NCBI GenBank assembly: GCA_030789695.1
Contig: CM061138.1
Span: 183,683,051 to 183,747,050, forward strand
Direction: 5' to 3'
DNA length: 64,000 nucleotides
From: Scilla litardierei
Taxonomy: Eukaryota; Streptophyta; Magnoliopsida; Asparagales; Asparagaceae
Part shown: positions 53,665 through 64,000 of the stretch, piece by piece
Layout: each line of letters opens with the position of its first letter
How positions within the stretch are numbered: position 1 is the stretch's first letter
Notes under the pieces: generated by a model
The model's database searches: none
Seen by the model: the letters and a program-made list of their open reading frames with translations, nothing else
Told to the model about the DNA's origin: nothing
Program-made: the position numbers and the translations under genes

Positions 53665-56096
53665 CTCTAGATACTTCCTCGCCAAAGCTTCCGTAGACTG
53701 GCCCACTCGGAAAGGAATGAAATGCGCAGACTTAGTCAACCGATCAACGATCACCCAGACTGCGTCGTTCTGTTTCGGAGTCCGAGGTAAACCAGTCACG
53801 AAATCCATCGTAATATGTTGCCACTTCCACTCCGAAATAGGAAGCGGTTGTAGCAATCCCGCCGTACGATGGTGCTCAGCCTTCACTTGTTGGCATATCA
53901 AACACTTGGCAATGCTCCGTGCCACACTCCTCTTCATGCCAATCCACCAGTAATTCAGTCGAAGGTCCTTATACATATTGGTACCACCAGGATGTATAGA
54001 ATAAGGCGAGCTATGAGCCTCGCTCAAAAGCTCCTCCCGAACATCACCCGCAGGTACGCAGAGTCTGCTGCCGTACCACAGCGAACCATCCTCATGAATC
54101 ACAAACTCCGACCGCAGTCCAGCTTCAACCTGCCTCCTGATCCTCCGTAACTTTGGATCTCCTGCCTATGCTGCCTTGATCCGATCCACGATCGTGGACT
54201 GAATCTGCAAATTCATGAATGAAAGAATCACACCAGGTAGGACGACCTGCATATCCATCTCCTTCAGCTCCTGCTGAATCCTCCAGTCAGCAGTATGCAT
54301 CATAGCAGTAGGAAGTCTACTCAAAGCGTCCGGCACTACGTTCACCTTCCCCAGATGATACTGCAAATCTATCTCATAGTCAGCCATGAGCTCCAACCAT
54401 CGTCTCTGACGCATGTTGAGCTCCTTCTGCGTGAATATGTACTTCAAAATTTTGTGATCGGTGAAAATCTTCACGCTCTCACTCAGTAAGAAGTGCCTCC
54501 AAATCTTCAATGCAAAAATCACAGCTGCCAACTCCAGATCGTGCATCGGGTAATTCTTCTCATGAGTCCTCAACTGACGAGAAGCATACGCGACCACATG
54601 GCCATGCTGATGCAGAACGCATCCTAGGCCCTTCCCTGATGCATCACAATATACTTCAAAGCCTCCGCTCCGATCCGGTACTGCCAACACTGGTGCTGTG
54701 GTCAACCTCGCCTTCAAGATACTGAAAGCCTCCTCACAAGCATCAGACTACAGAAACTCCACGTCTTTCCTCGTCAGCTTCGTCATCGGCTCAGCAATCT
54801 TCGAGAAATCCTTGATGAATCGCCGATAATAGCCTGCTAAACCAAGGAAACTCCTGATGTCGGACGCTGACTACGGAGTTGGCCAATCTTGAACTGCTCT
54901 GACCTTCTCCGGATCCACCGATATGCCATCACCAGACACCACGTGCCCCAGGAATGCGACTCTGTCCAGCCAGAACTCGCACTTGCTAAACTTGGCATAA
55001 AGCTTGTGTCGCCTCAGCGTCTCCAGCACTGTCCTCAGATGACAGCTGTGCTCCTCCTCAGACTTCGAATAAATAAGAATGTCGTCGATGAAAATCACAA
55101 CAAACTTATCCAAGAAGTCGTAGAAAATCAAGTTCATAAGGTTCATGAACACAGCTGGAGCATTGGTCACGCCGAAAGGCATAACCACAAACTCATAGTG
55201 CCCGTACTTCGTCTGGAAAGCTGTCTTCGGGATGTCATCCTTCTTCACCTTCAACTGATGATATCCGCTCCTCAAATCCAACTTCGAGAAAACTCTCGAA
55301 CCTCCCAGCTGATCAAAAATGTCATCGATGAGCGGCAGTGGATACTTGTTCTTCACGGTGACAGCATTCAATCCTCGATAGTCTACGCACATCCTGCGGG
55401 ACCCATCCTTCTTCTTCACAAGCAACACAGGTGCACCCCACGGTGACACACTAGGGTGGATAAAACCCTTCTGCAAAAGCTCATCTAGTTGCTTCCGCAG
55501 CTCCTCTAGCTCCATGGGAGCCATCCGATACGGTGCCTTCGATATCGGCTGCGCACCCGGCATCAGATCGATGCCAAACTCCAAAGCCCTGTCGGGTGGC
55601 AGACCCGAGATATCCTCCGGAAAGACGTCGTCGAAGTCTCTGACAACCGCTGGTCGGTCGATCTCCATCTCCATCTGCAACGCTGCTAACACTAGCACCT
55701 CCGGCTTGGCCCGAAATCTGATGGGCCCAAGCGACTCGTCTCTGCTGCGGAACTCGAACTCCGGATGGCCAGGAATCCGGAATACCACTCTCTTGCTGTG
55801 ACAATCGATCGAAGCGTGGAAATCTCCCAGCCAATCGATGCCAAGGATGACATCGAAATGCAGAAGATCGTGGACGATGAAATCTGCATATAACTCATGT
55901 CCACTGACCACTAGAGGAATCAATCGACATCCCATGTTCACAGTCACCACTCCGTTCCTTGTGGTGATGTCCCAACACTTAGAAAGTGCGTGGGAAGAAA
56001 TGGAGTGCTTTGTTATAAACCTCCGGGATATGATGCACATGGATGCACCGGAGTCAAACAAAGCCAAAGCAGGGTGAGAGGACACAAGAATGGTGC

Positions 56097-56216
56097 CTAG
56101 GGAAAACAAAGGGTCTAAGGTCACAACACTACTCTAGCAATCAAACAACCAAGCAACACTAACATAACTAGCAATAAGGTCTAACTATGAAATGAAAAGA
56201 CTAGGTCAAGAGTTAC
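56097..56216 (-). other. T2 intron 1 (gag-protease junction), 120 bp
   Basis: Donor GTAACT after GTTATTGTAG, pyrimidine-rich TTTGTTTTCCCTAG acceptor before GCACC. Same position and phase as T1 intron 1 but different length. Confidence 0.82.
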
Positions 56217-57469
56217 CTACAATAACTCCATCCAGCTCCTCGGTCTCAACAGCAGTCATGGTATAGGCCGGCCTCTGAGGCTGCACTGCTCGCTGGTACA
56301 TCTGCCGCTGTGGCACTAAGGGTGGTCCACGAACAGCAGGTCCTCTCTGAACTAGGGCAGGCGCCCTCATCTGCAACGGGGCTGGTGCTCTAACAACAGC
56401 ATTGCGGGCTCTCGGACAATCCTTCGCAGCATGTGAAGCATCTCCACAAAGTAGGCACAGAACCAGCTTCCTCCTACAGTTGGTCTGAATATGTCCAGGC
56501 TTGCCGCAGAAATGGCATGGACCCTTGCTCTGCTGCTGCACTGGTGCTCCAGGTCTCTTGAATGGCACAGTCTGGACTGGCCTCATCGTCGGCCTGACAG
56601 GTGGCCGGTACTGCTCCATAGGGCGCTTCCCTCTGTCCGCTGGAGTGTCAGGCAGGTACGAAATCGTCTCATGATTCTTCACAGCATCTAACACTTCCCT
56701 CATAGTCGAGAAACTAGCAGAGGACATGGAAGCCTGGACCTTCGGACGAAGTCCCTGACGGAACCGCTCAGCTCAGTTCTCCTCCTTCTTCACCATGTGC
56801 GGGGCAAAACGGCTCAGCATCTCGAATTCAGCCTCATACTCATCGATCGTCATGTCCCTCTGCTTCAGATCCACGAATCTACCCATCAGTTCTCTCCTAG
56901 CTACCTTGGTGAAGTACTTCTCCTTGAACATGTGGCGAAAAGTCTTCCACTCCACAGGCTTCTGCAGGCGCCTTTCCTCAATACGCCACCAGTTTCGGGC
57001 AATCTCAGTCAGCTGCATCTTCGCAATCTCCACCCGAGTATCATCTGGAATCTTGGCAGCTACCAACTTCTCCTCAGTGTTCTGGATCCACTCATCGGCA
57101 CCCAGAGGTCCCTCCTTCCCAGAGAAGGTCTTCGGCTGAAGCTCGTTGAATTGCTTCACTCCTGGAGTAGCTCGTGGAGCAGGCGGAGGTGGAGGTGGTG
57201 CAACAGGTGGGGCCTGGGCAGCACGGTTGGACTGCTGCACCAGCTGATGCTACACCTCAAGCATCCCTCGCATCACGCCAAGGAACTGGTGGAACTCAGC
57301 ACCCTGGTCCTCCGGACCGTCATCACTCGAATTCAAGGATCGAGTAATGCGTCGCCCAGCCATCCTGTGTTAAGAAACGAAAACACAGGTTAGACTCGTA
57401 CAATGTTTAAACATCAAAATGTTTTGTCTTTACTCTTACGGTTCTGTACTTGTAGAAAGATTGGGACGT

Positions 57470-57496
57470 GGACCTGCATGGGCCACCACTAAAACC
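57470..57496 (-). promoter_or_regulatory. Primer-binding region of T2
   Basis: Minus strand after the 5' LTR: GGTTTTAGTGGTGGCCCATG, as in T1. Confidence 0.55.
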
Positions 57497-60354
57497 TGTC
57501 ACGCCTCGCTTCCCAAAAACAGCGGAGGCGAAGCGTGACTAGGCCCGCTTAGGCCAGAGCTAAGGAGCCCTGACCCAATAAGCGTCTGTGGGGTACCAAG
57601 ACGAAGGTACAGGTCCATGCATGTTAGTACAGAATAATAAGAGTACAAGAAAGGAAAGACAAATCATTTTATTCCAACATTTCAAAAGTACCAAGTCTCA
57701 ACACCCGAAGGGCTACAACAGCAGAAAAAGAAATCTAACGGTGCAAGCACCCAACCTAAACAAGTAACAAAAGGTGCTACGCACCCAACTAAAGTAAATG
57801 GATAACTCTGGAAACTGCAACGAGAAGTCTCTAGCTCTGGTCCTCCTCAGGGTCGTACTCAGGATCAACACCCTCTGGCTCCACGTCAGCTGGTAAGTAA
57901 ATCTCCTCAACGTACTCTGGCTCAATCCCTGACGTACAGCACCAAAAGAAGGAACTGTACGTCAGGTAAGGTCTACAAAAAGAGGTTAGACCAAACTACA
58001 AGTGCACCAATCATTTAACAACGTTTTACTGGTTGATTAACATGATGAGGTTATAACAGACGAGCAAACGAAAGTACACACAGCAGGAAAAGTAAACACG
58101 TCAAGTAGTAGTCGTAGCGAGTGCTGCGGACTACGGGACTAACCTACAGGTGTCAAGACAAGACGGAACATGGAGAGCCAGACAGGAGAAGACAAGACAC
58201 GAAAAGGGTTCACGCCTTTACGGTTCGAGGGGGATCAGACCCTCTTGCCGTGTGCACGCTCAACCCTACCCCAAAACCCCAAGAATCGTGACAGGACAAG
58301 GGATCACTTGCTCTAGCTTGACAAGTGCCCTATTGCTCTCTGAGCTGTGTATCGGTACAAGGGATCACCTGCTCTAACTTGACAGGTGCCCTATTGCCCA
58401 TCGGGCTGTGAATCGGTACAAGGGATCACTCGCTCTGGCTTGGTGAGTGCCCTATTGCCCAGCGGGCTGTACAAGACGGAACGGGACATGGCATGACGGG
58501 AAGGACATGACATAACAAAACAGGAGGGGTTGTACTATGGTGTCCACAACTCAAACACACGCATGTCAATCCTATGATGACGAAATTGTTGTTGTTGGAC
58601 TCAGACTTCGTTGTCAAGTCTGAGCCATCGAGGGCGTCCCGGACGCTATCATTTCACGTCCAGTTCTCATTGTTCCAAAGTATCAATTCTAACAAGACTA
58701 AGGCCTAAACATGGCCAAGAACGCAAGTGGTACACTTGCCTGCGGTGGCGAGTGCGTCATCTTCCTGGAACGTCTCGTCCAAACGTCTCGTCGGCGAAAG
58801 AACGTTTGAAAATCGTGACACGGCTACGGTGTCAGATCACGATTCAATAATTCCTATTAGGGTTGTGTCTAGGTTATCGAGACTACCCTATTTATCAAAA
58901 ATCACATTTTTAATGCATTTAGCCTAATCGACGATCTATCCTATGTGCACATGTATAAAGTTCATTCGTCGATTTATCTACGGTTGTACAACGTTTTAAG
59001 GTTCAACGAAAAATAAATTTAATTGATTTAGTTGCTGATTTTAATTAGGGTTTTGATCATTTACGGTGGGGGTTTCTACGAGTTTAGGGAACCTACCTGA
59101 TTTGACGATCGAGCGGAGATCCGGCGTCAGATCTGGAAAAGGTGGAAGCTTTACGTCGTCCGGAAGCTCCTAGGCTGCGGGTAGCGCAGCGAGGAACGTT
59201 GATCGTTGGTGGTGTCGTCGGCTTCCGTAGATGGTGACGAAGATCTTGGCGTTTCCCGGGGTTGTCATCGCTAGATCGGAGATTGGATCGCCAAAATGGA
59301 TCTCGAAAAGGGAAACGAGATGGCGGCCGGAGCTTGGCCGCAAGGTTCAAATCTAGGAGGTGAGGGGTGGTTGGCTATTGTGGGGAAAATCAGAATAAAA
59401 GAAACAGGAGAAGGAAGTGAGGAAGGAGAAAAGAGAAGGGAAAGAGGGGAGAATTGACCTTGGAGAAGATGGGGGCGCAAAGGAGGAGGAAAGAGAGACA
59501 GGGAAAGTAAAGGAGGTAGGTTGGGGAAGGAGACAACTCAAAACAATGAGGAGAAAAGAAGAAGAGCCGCGCGTTTAAATAAGAAAACAAAACGACGGCT
59601 AGGTCAGAAATTAGGGTTTCGGGGTCAATTAGTTGGTCGGTGAAGGGCAGTCGACCGACTAGTTTGAGAACTAGTCGGTCGGTCGTCTAACTGAGACCGA
59701 CTAGAAGCTAAACAGAGAATAGTGTCGGTACAGGGTTGACAGATTTAGTCGGTCTGTGAAGGCTCGTCGACCGACTAGTTTGCAACCCAGTCGGTCGGCC
59801 AGTGTTCATTGACCGACTAAAGGATAAAAGTGGTCGACAAGGAGTTTTAAAAATTAGTCGGTCTGAGAAGAAAACTTAATCGACTAGTTCGTCAACTAGT
59901 CGGTCGGTATTCGTTCTTAAACCGACTAATGGTAAACAGTAACTCGACTGCATGAAATGATCTCTAACTTAGTCGGTCTGCGAAGAAGTGTTGACCGACT
60001 AGTTCGACAACTAGTCGGTCGGTGGATGAACTTAGACCGACTAAGAGTAAACAGTAGCTCAGTGCAAAAATCTGACGGAAACTAGTCGGTCCATGAAGAG
60101 TTTCTGACCGACTAGATTGACATCTAGTCGGTCGGTCCTTGTTCTTGAACCGACTAAAATGCACAGCAAGTCTCCAAATGGAGTGCGAAGCTTCGGGATG
60201 GGTTCTAGGGCTTCTAAAATGAGTCTGGCTCCAAGACAAGAGCGTCATGAAGCACGCTCAGCCCAGATAGGGGAAAAAGATAAGGAAAAGAAAAAAAGAA
60301 GTCGAACAATCATATATATAAATAAATATCATCATACAAAAACCAGCCGTTACA
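57497..60354 (-). repeat. T2 5' LTR, 2858 bp
   Basis: Direct repeat of 49798-52657 with few differences. Begins (plus strand) TGTCACGCCTCG and ends CCGTTACA. Confidence 0.93.
59630..60156 (-). repeat. Five-unit palindrome array in T2 U3 (5' LTR)
   Basis: Copy of 51931-52457; a few C-to-T or G-to-A changes in the core word (for example TAGTTGGTC for TAGTCGGTC in the unit nearest the TATA box). Confidence 0.92.
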
Positions 60355-60913
60355 CAGCCTATCCCAACCGATCCTGTCCCACCACCGGCTCCCGTCGTCG
60401 GGCCGCTGGGGATCACGTTCAGAGACGACTCACAGCGCGTCTGATTTTAGGGTATCGCCCAGCATTTGATAGTGCCCTCTAGGTTCGCACACTTAGCAGA
60501 CCTTGATCGCCTAGGGGTACTAGAGGGGATGCTCACGTTGTACGACAACGTGGGTTGGCGCGAATTCTTGTCTGTGTCGGTGGACACCTTCGTCCGTCCG
60601 ACACTTGAGGTTCTTAGCTCGATAGCCCATACCCCTGGAGGATGCACATTCCGCCTGATGGATTGAGAGTGCGAGGTCACTCTCGCCATTCTTCGTGCAT
60701 TCTTCCAGTGGCCCGATGTCCATGTCCCCGACCGAGCCTACGCACCCACTCACATCCCACCACCGTCGTTCGACACTTCCACGTTCTGGACACGGTTCAC
60801 GGGCTCCCACCATGGCTTTGACCCTAGTAGGGCCAAGGCCTCAGCCATCCTGCACCCCTACCTCCGCATTGCCCAGCGCCTCATGGCGACCACTTTCTTG
60901 GCGAGGTACGAGC
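60355..60913 (+). pseudogene. ATHILA-type extra ORF, central part
   Basis: Continues the ORF cut at 49797. Blocks FRDDSQRV, then after two stops IVPSRFAHLADLDRLGVLEG, NVGWREFLSVSVDTFVRPTL, EVLSSIAHTPGG, and WPDVHVPDRAYAP, FWTRFTG, FDPSRAKASAILHPYLRIAQ match the ATHILA ORF-1 family as I recall it. Stops occur at QRV*F* (60440-60450) and after FRLMD (about 60664). It ends abruptly at 60913, where the Sirevirus-like LTR starts, mid-domain. Confidence 0.8.
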
Positions 60914-61314
60914 TGTTGAATATTGGACTCCCCGGATTTGGTTTTGATGATGAGCAAACATAAATAATCCATGAACTAACAATTTGTGAGCGCAGTATTG
61001 GAGATCGTCACCAAATTCACGAGAACATTCAAAGCGACATCTCAACACTTCCCAAAGCTCGTATTCATGCCTAAAGCTTCGTTGAAGCTCTTGCGCCGTT
61101 TTGGAAGTTATGAAGATTCAATCGAAGCTCTCAAAGACCGTTTATTAAGGTTTTATTTATAGTCTTTTTAGCTTCGATATATAGAATGTTAAGCCTTGAG
61201 TATATCTTACCATTCTAACTTTATAACGCTCATATCGTAGCTCTAGGATCTTAGTACAAGTTCATTCTAACTTCCTCGAAGCGTCGCGCTTCGATTCGGA
61301 CTTATATGTGCATG

Positions 61315-61852
61315 TTAGTTGGTACAAGAACAAGTACTGACCGACTAGATGGTGATCTAGTCGGTCAGCAACTCTTCTTGGACCGACTAGTTTGATTCCT
61401 TAATTTCTTGGACTTTACTGTTTACAGTTAGTCGGTCTACGTTGACTCACCGACCGACTAGTTTGTGAACTAGTCGGTCAGTGATGCTTCTTTGACCGAC
61501 TAGTTGTGACTTACTGTTCATGCTAAATTTCTCCTAAGCTACTGTTTATCGTTAGTCGGTCTAAGAACGTTTGGTGACCGACTAGTTGACAATCTAGTCG
61601 GTCAACTTTTGTTCTTGGACCGACTAAGTCAACTTGTGTTCAGACTATTTCATTTTGCCTCTTAGTCGGTCTACGTTCACTGACTGACCGACTAGTTGTG
61701 AAACTAGTCGGTCAAAAAGTCTTCTTGGACCGACTAGATTTCTAGGTCTGAAATTCTCTTTCTTCTCAGTTCCTCTCTTAGTCGGTCCATGCTGTTTGTC
61801 TGACCGACTAGTTGATGAACTAGTCGGTCAGTGATTGTTCTTTGACCGACTA
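61315..61852 (+). repeat. Five-unit palindrome array in the Sirevirus-like U3
   Basis: Five units of TTAGTCGGTCTA, spacer, GACCGACTAG, loop, CTAGTCGGTCA, spacer, TTGGACCGACTA. They match the T1/T2 arrays in sense orientation, including spacer words TTACTGTTTACA and the preceding CGCTTCGATTCG...GTGCATGTTAGTTGG stretch. Confidence 0.92.
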
Positions 61853-61907
61853 ATTCTCCCAGATTTCTATCCGTTGGAGAATGACCTAAGTTGTTTTTAT
61901 GGGACCC

Positions 61908-61915
61908 TATAAATA
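61908..61915 (+). promoter_or_regulatory. TATA box of the Sirevirus-like LTR
   Basis: TATAAATA, 56 bp after the palindrome array; transcription start is expected near 61940. Confidence 0.8.
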
Positions 61916-62667
61916 CGAACCTAGGTCATTTCTATCTAGGTTAGAGCTTCCATTCAGAGATTCATTGAGATCAAAAGAGATAGCCATTCTCACTCAAATC
62001 TAAAGCTCTCTTCCTCACAAGAAACCCATTCTCTCTCATTTCTAGATCTAGAATCCATCTAGAGAGAAGCTTGTTCTAGGTGAGGTCTTCAAGCTATTGC
62101 TTGATCCAAGTCTCCAAATCATCCCTAGGCACCGATTGCTGGTCATTTCCTTGGTGCTAGGTCTTGGTAACTTCATCTTCCTCAAATCCTCCATTTCACC
62201 TATTGGGTAAGAAAAACTCAAGGTATAGGATTTTGTGGTAAGTTTGCTTATTTCAATATAACTCATTTATATTGCTTGTTGATTCTCTCGGTTGTGAGAG
62301 AAGGTTGTGATCCCGGGTTGTGGGATTCACTATTGCCGTTGTTGTATGATTTGATCTTGTGAAGGTTTTTCACAAGATATTCATAGTGGAAATCTTGAGT
62401 TAGGGTTTCTAACTCAAGTATCCGAAGGGGATCCGGGTGGTTGGGACGTAGGATCACCGGGAACAAGTCGGGGAGACTTGGGTGGATCCGAACCCATTAA
62501 CATCATTTGTTTGCATTGTTAATTTTGTTGTTGTCATTCAATTTAAGCTTCCGCAAATTGATTTGGTAGTTGTTTGCAATTTAATTTGGAATTATACTCC
62601 TTATTATTTTAAAGTACTATTCACCCCCCCTCTAGTACTTGTGCAGTAGCTTGTAGGGTATTACATT

Positions 62668-62680
62668 TGGTATCAGAGCC
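62668..62680 (+). promoter_or_regulatory. Primer-binding site, initiator Met-tRNA
   Basis: TGGTATCAGAGCC, the standard complement of the plant initiator tRNA-Met 3' end. Confidence 0.95.
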
Positions 62681-62692
62681 AGATACTTAGCT

Positions 62693-64000
62693 ATGTCTGC
62701 CAACGACAACAAGACCGTGCGTCCACCTTCCAACTATGACACCTTCAGGAACCGAGAAGGAGCATTTTCGGTGATGGAAGGACATTCCTCTACGAGGCCT
62801 CCGTTCTTCAACGGTACCAACTACGGGTACTGGAAATGCCGGATGGAAACCTTCCTCCGGAGTGCATCCTTATGGAGGACTACAATGAAGGAATACATTG
62901 AGCCCAAAGAAGAAGACTTTGAGAAATGGACTACCGCGGAGGTCGCCGCGGAGGTAAGCAATGCCAAGGCAATGAACGCCTTGCAATGCGCATTGGAGCC
63001 CGAGGACTTCAATAAGATATGCACATGTAAGAGTGCATATCAAATTTGGAACTCCCTCCTCATTCTTCATGAAGGGACGAGTAGGGTAAGAGACTCTAAA
63101 CTCGTAGTCGTAAACAAAGATTACGAAATGTTTCATATGCAACAGGGCGAGAAGATGAAAGAATATTACGCTCGCTTCGTTGACATAATAAACGAGTTAG
63201 AGGCCCTCGGCAAGTCCTACACTCAAAAGGAGAAGTGCTCAAAGCTTATTGAAGGACTTCCCTCTTCTTGGGAAAAACGTACCTTCGCCATCGAGGAAGG
63301 TAATGACATGAACAAATATACCGTAGTTCAACTAATGGGTACTTTGATGTCATACGAGGTACGCAAAGATAGCAAGGTGAAGTTACAAGAAAAGATGAAG
63401 TCCTATTTGAACCAAGATGCGCCTAAGAAAAAGGCGATTGCATTCAAGGCGGCTTCATCCACCTCTACCGATGATGATGACTCGGAAGAAGAAATGGACA
63501 TGGAATCCATTGCACTCATGGCAAAGAAGTTCAATCGCTTCTTCCGAAAGGGTAACTTCAAACAAAAATCTAAATTTACTTCTACTAACGCCTCTCCACC
63601 TTTGTGCTTTAAATGCAATAAGCCAGGACACATCAAAGCGGATTGTCCTCAAAACAAGCAAAAGGAGAAGTGGAAGGCGCCGAAGTTCGACAAGTCAAAG
63701 AAGTACAAAAAGGGGTACAAAAAGGGACTTGTCGGAGCAACATTCACCGACTCCGAGGATTCCTCAAGCGGAGAGTCGGATGATGAGAAAGTGGAGCAAG
63801 CGCACATGTGCTTCATGGCAAGAGAGGAGCATGATCAAGGATCTTCCTCTTCCGATGATAGCGACGACGAAGGCGATGAGGTAACTATGGATGATCTTAG
63901 GGATGCTAACTCTCATTTATGGTCTAAATACACTAAATTAGTAAATCGATATACTAAAGTAAAAGATGACCTAGCTAGCATTCAAACCTCGCCTAAGACT
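62693..64000 (+). CDS. Gag protein of Sirevirus-like copia element (3' end beyond window)
   Basis: Uninterrupted frame of 436 codons from ATG (MSANDNKTVRPPSNYD) to the window edge. It forms the nucleic-acid-binding shell of the retrotransposon particle in the cytoplasm. Visible parts: a copia gag N-terminal motif (RPPFFNGTNYGYWKCRMETF), the helical UBN2-type gag core (EYYARFVDIINELEALGKSY, KLIEGLPSSWEKRTFAIEEG), an acidic Ser/Asp stretch, and a zinc knuckle CFKCNKPGHIKADC with Cys/His at 305, 308, 313 and 318. A Lys-rich segment and a second acidic segment follow, then a helical region. A long gag with this acidic tail is typical of Sireviruses. The ATG lies 13 bp after the primer site and is the first in frame. 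No frameshift or stop is seen. Confidence 0.9.
   Translation, partial: MSANDNKTVRPPSNYDTFRNREGAFSVMEGHSSTRPPFFNGTNYGYWKCRMETFLRSASLWRTTMKEYIEPKEEDFEKWTTAEVAAEVSNAKAMNALQCALEPEDFNKICTCKSAYQIWNSLLILHEGTSRVRDSKLVVVNKDYEMFHMQQGEKMKEYYARFVDIINELEALGKSYTQKEKCSKLIEGLPSSWEKRTFAIEEGNDMNKYTVVQLMGTLMSYEVRKDSKVKLQEKMKSYLNQDAPKKKAIAFKAASSTSTDDDDSEEEMDMESIALMAKKFNRFFRKGNFKQKSKFTSTNASPPLCFKCNKPGHIKADCPQNKQKEKWKAPKFDKSKKYKKGYKKGLVGATFTDSEDSSSGESDDEKVEQAHMCFMAREEHDQGSSSSDDSDDEGDEVTMDDLRDANSHLWSKYTKLVNRYTKVKDDLASIQTSPKT

Larger units (their letters stand above)
52698..57363 (-). pseudogene. T2 gag-pol polyprotein, three exons, five nonsense codons
   Basis: Exons 57363-56217, 56096-53665 and 53591-52698 join to one frame of 1491 codons without a frameshift. 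Domains as in T1: gag, zinc knuckles CHFCGKPGHIQTNC and CLLCGDASHAAKDC, protease LFDSGAS, reverse transcriptase FIDD (55081-55092), RNase H, integrase with a full HHCC zinc finger region (YKDLRLNYWWIGMKRSV, missing in T1), and the chromodomain-like tail ([15 protein letters not shown]). In-frame stops lie at 57252-57250, 56775-56773, 54873-54871, 54750-54748 and 54168-54166. The third catalytic residue of integrase is Lys (DGQSKRTIQ) instead of Glu, so this copy could not integrate by its own enzyme. Start chosen at the ATG giving MAGRR, shared with T1. Confidence 0.92.
49798..60354 (-). mobile_element. Complete Tekay-like Ty3/gypsy chromovirus T2, 10.56 kb
   Basis: Same organisation and strand as T1 but a different family: LTRs of 2858 and 2860 bp, similar to T1 in overall plan but diverged in sequence, and the same primer region and polypurine tract. 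gag-pol has the same two introns and five nonsense codons. The two LTRs are nearly the same length and differ at few positions by eye, suggesting a fairly recent insertion. It interrupts the extra ORF of the Athila-like element. Confidence 0.95.
43694..60913 (+). mobile_element. Athila-like Ty3/gypsy derivative lacking RT and integrase (3' end not seen)
   Basis: Plus-strand element: 5' LTR (43694-45503), primer site complementary to tRNA-Asp (45510-45527), gag and protease (45641-48056), a non-coding stretch with palindrome repeats and a TATA box, and an extra ORF of the ATHILA type (49633-49797 plus 60355-60913). No reverse transcriptase, RNase H or integrase block occurs between protease and the extra ORF, so it is a non-autonomous deletion derivative. 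Inserted in the gag of copia-3 (edge 43693/43694; AGTGC would be the left target copy). Interrupted by T2 (49798-60354) and by the Sirevirus-like copia at 60914. The 3' LTR is outside the window. Confidence 0.85.
60914..62665 (+). repeat. Sirevirus-like 5' LTR, about 1.75 kb
   Basis: TGTTGAATATTGG to GGGTATTACA, with TG...CA ends. The left edge is where ATHILA-type coding sequence stops; the right edge is 2 bp before the primer site. Contains the palindrome array, a TATA box and a transcribed R-U5 part. Confidence 0.78.
60914..64000 (+). mobile_element. Sirevirus-like Ty1/copia element, 5' part (runs off the window)
   Basis: A 5' LTR (60914-62665), a Met-tRNA primer site and an open gag gene, on the plus strand. 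Inserted in the ATHILA-type ORF; CGAGC (60909-60913) would be the left target copy. No disabling mutation is visible in the part present, so it may be one of the youngest insertions here. Confidence 0.85.

Overview
The window looks like nuclear DNA of a flowering plant, most likely a monocot. The reasons are a spliced WOX5-type homeobox gene whose homeodomain runs into an HHKKRRRGS tail like that of cereal WOX5/QHB proteins, a captured plant-type PARP3 fragment, and about 50 kb of nested LTR retrotransposons. I see one intact-looking host gene (WOX5-like, minus strand, 15832-16443). Almost everything else is mobile DNA or its debris. The species cannot be named from the sequence alone.

Layout. 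1-3741: mostly unassigned AT-rich sequence with a possible short LTR and the 3' end of an LTR. 3747-15297: a decayed Ty1/copia element (+) split by a 9.3 kb non-coding LARD-like element (4464-13752, target duplication CGACC). 15298-17785: the WOX5-like gene and its flanks. 17786-18621: a solo LTR with target duplication CATGT. 19115-23607: a CACTA-type DNA transposon carrying fragments of at least three host genes (PARP3-like, poly(A)-binding-protein-like, F-box/LRR-like). 23608-26440: remains of an Athila/Tat-like element (-). 26441-38580: a decayed copia element (-) split by a complete 10.8 kb Tekay-like Ty3/gypsy chromovirus (26923-37709, target duplication ATTAT). 39340-43693: a third decayed copia (-), cut in its gag gene by an Athila-like element (+, from 43694). 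That Athila-like element lacks reverse transcriptase and integrase. It is itself broken by a second Tekay-like element (49798-60354) and by a Sirevirus-like copia (from 60914) whose gag frame is still open at the window edge.

How the parts relate. The two Tekay-like copies, designated T1 (26923-37709) and T2 (49798-60354), are different families of one lineage. Both keep a single gag-pol reading frame, apart from point nonsense codons, only if two short spliceosomal-type introns are removed at identical places. Their U3 regions carry a five-unit array of palindromic repeats about 50 bp upstream of a TATA box. A homologous five-unit array, spacers included and at the same distance from a TATA box, is present in the unrelated Sirevirus-like LTR. 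The LARD-like element shares its polypurine tract, its post-LTR sequence and its LTR terminus with the Tekay-like elements, so they are its likely source of enzymes. The Athila-like element has its own CTCGGCCGAG palindrome clusters, one in the LTR and one in front of a TATA box leading to its extra ORF.

Relative order of events, from nesting: the decayed copias are oldest; the LARD, Athila-like and Tekay-like elements came later; the Sirevirus-like copia is probably among the youngest.
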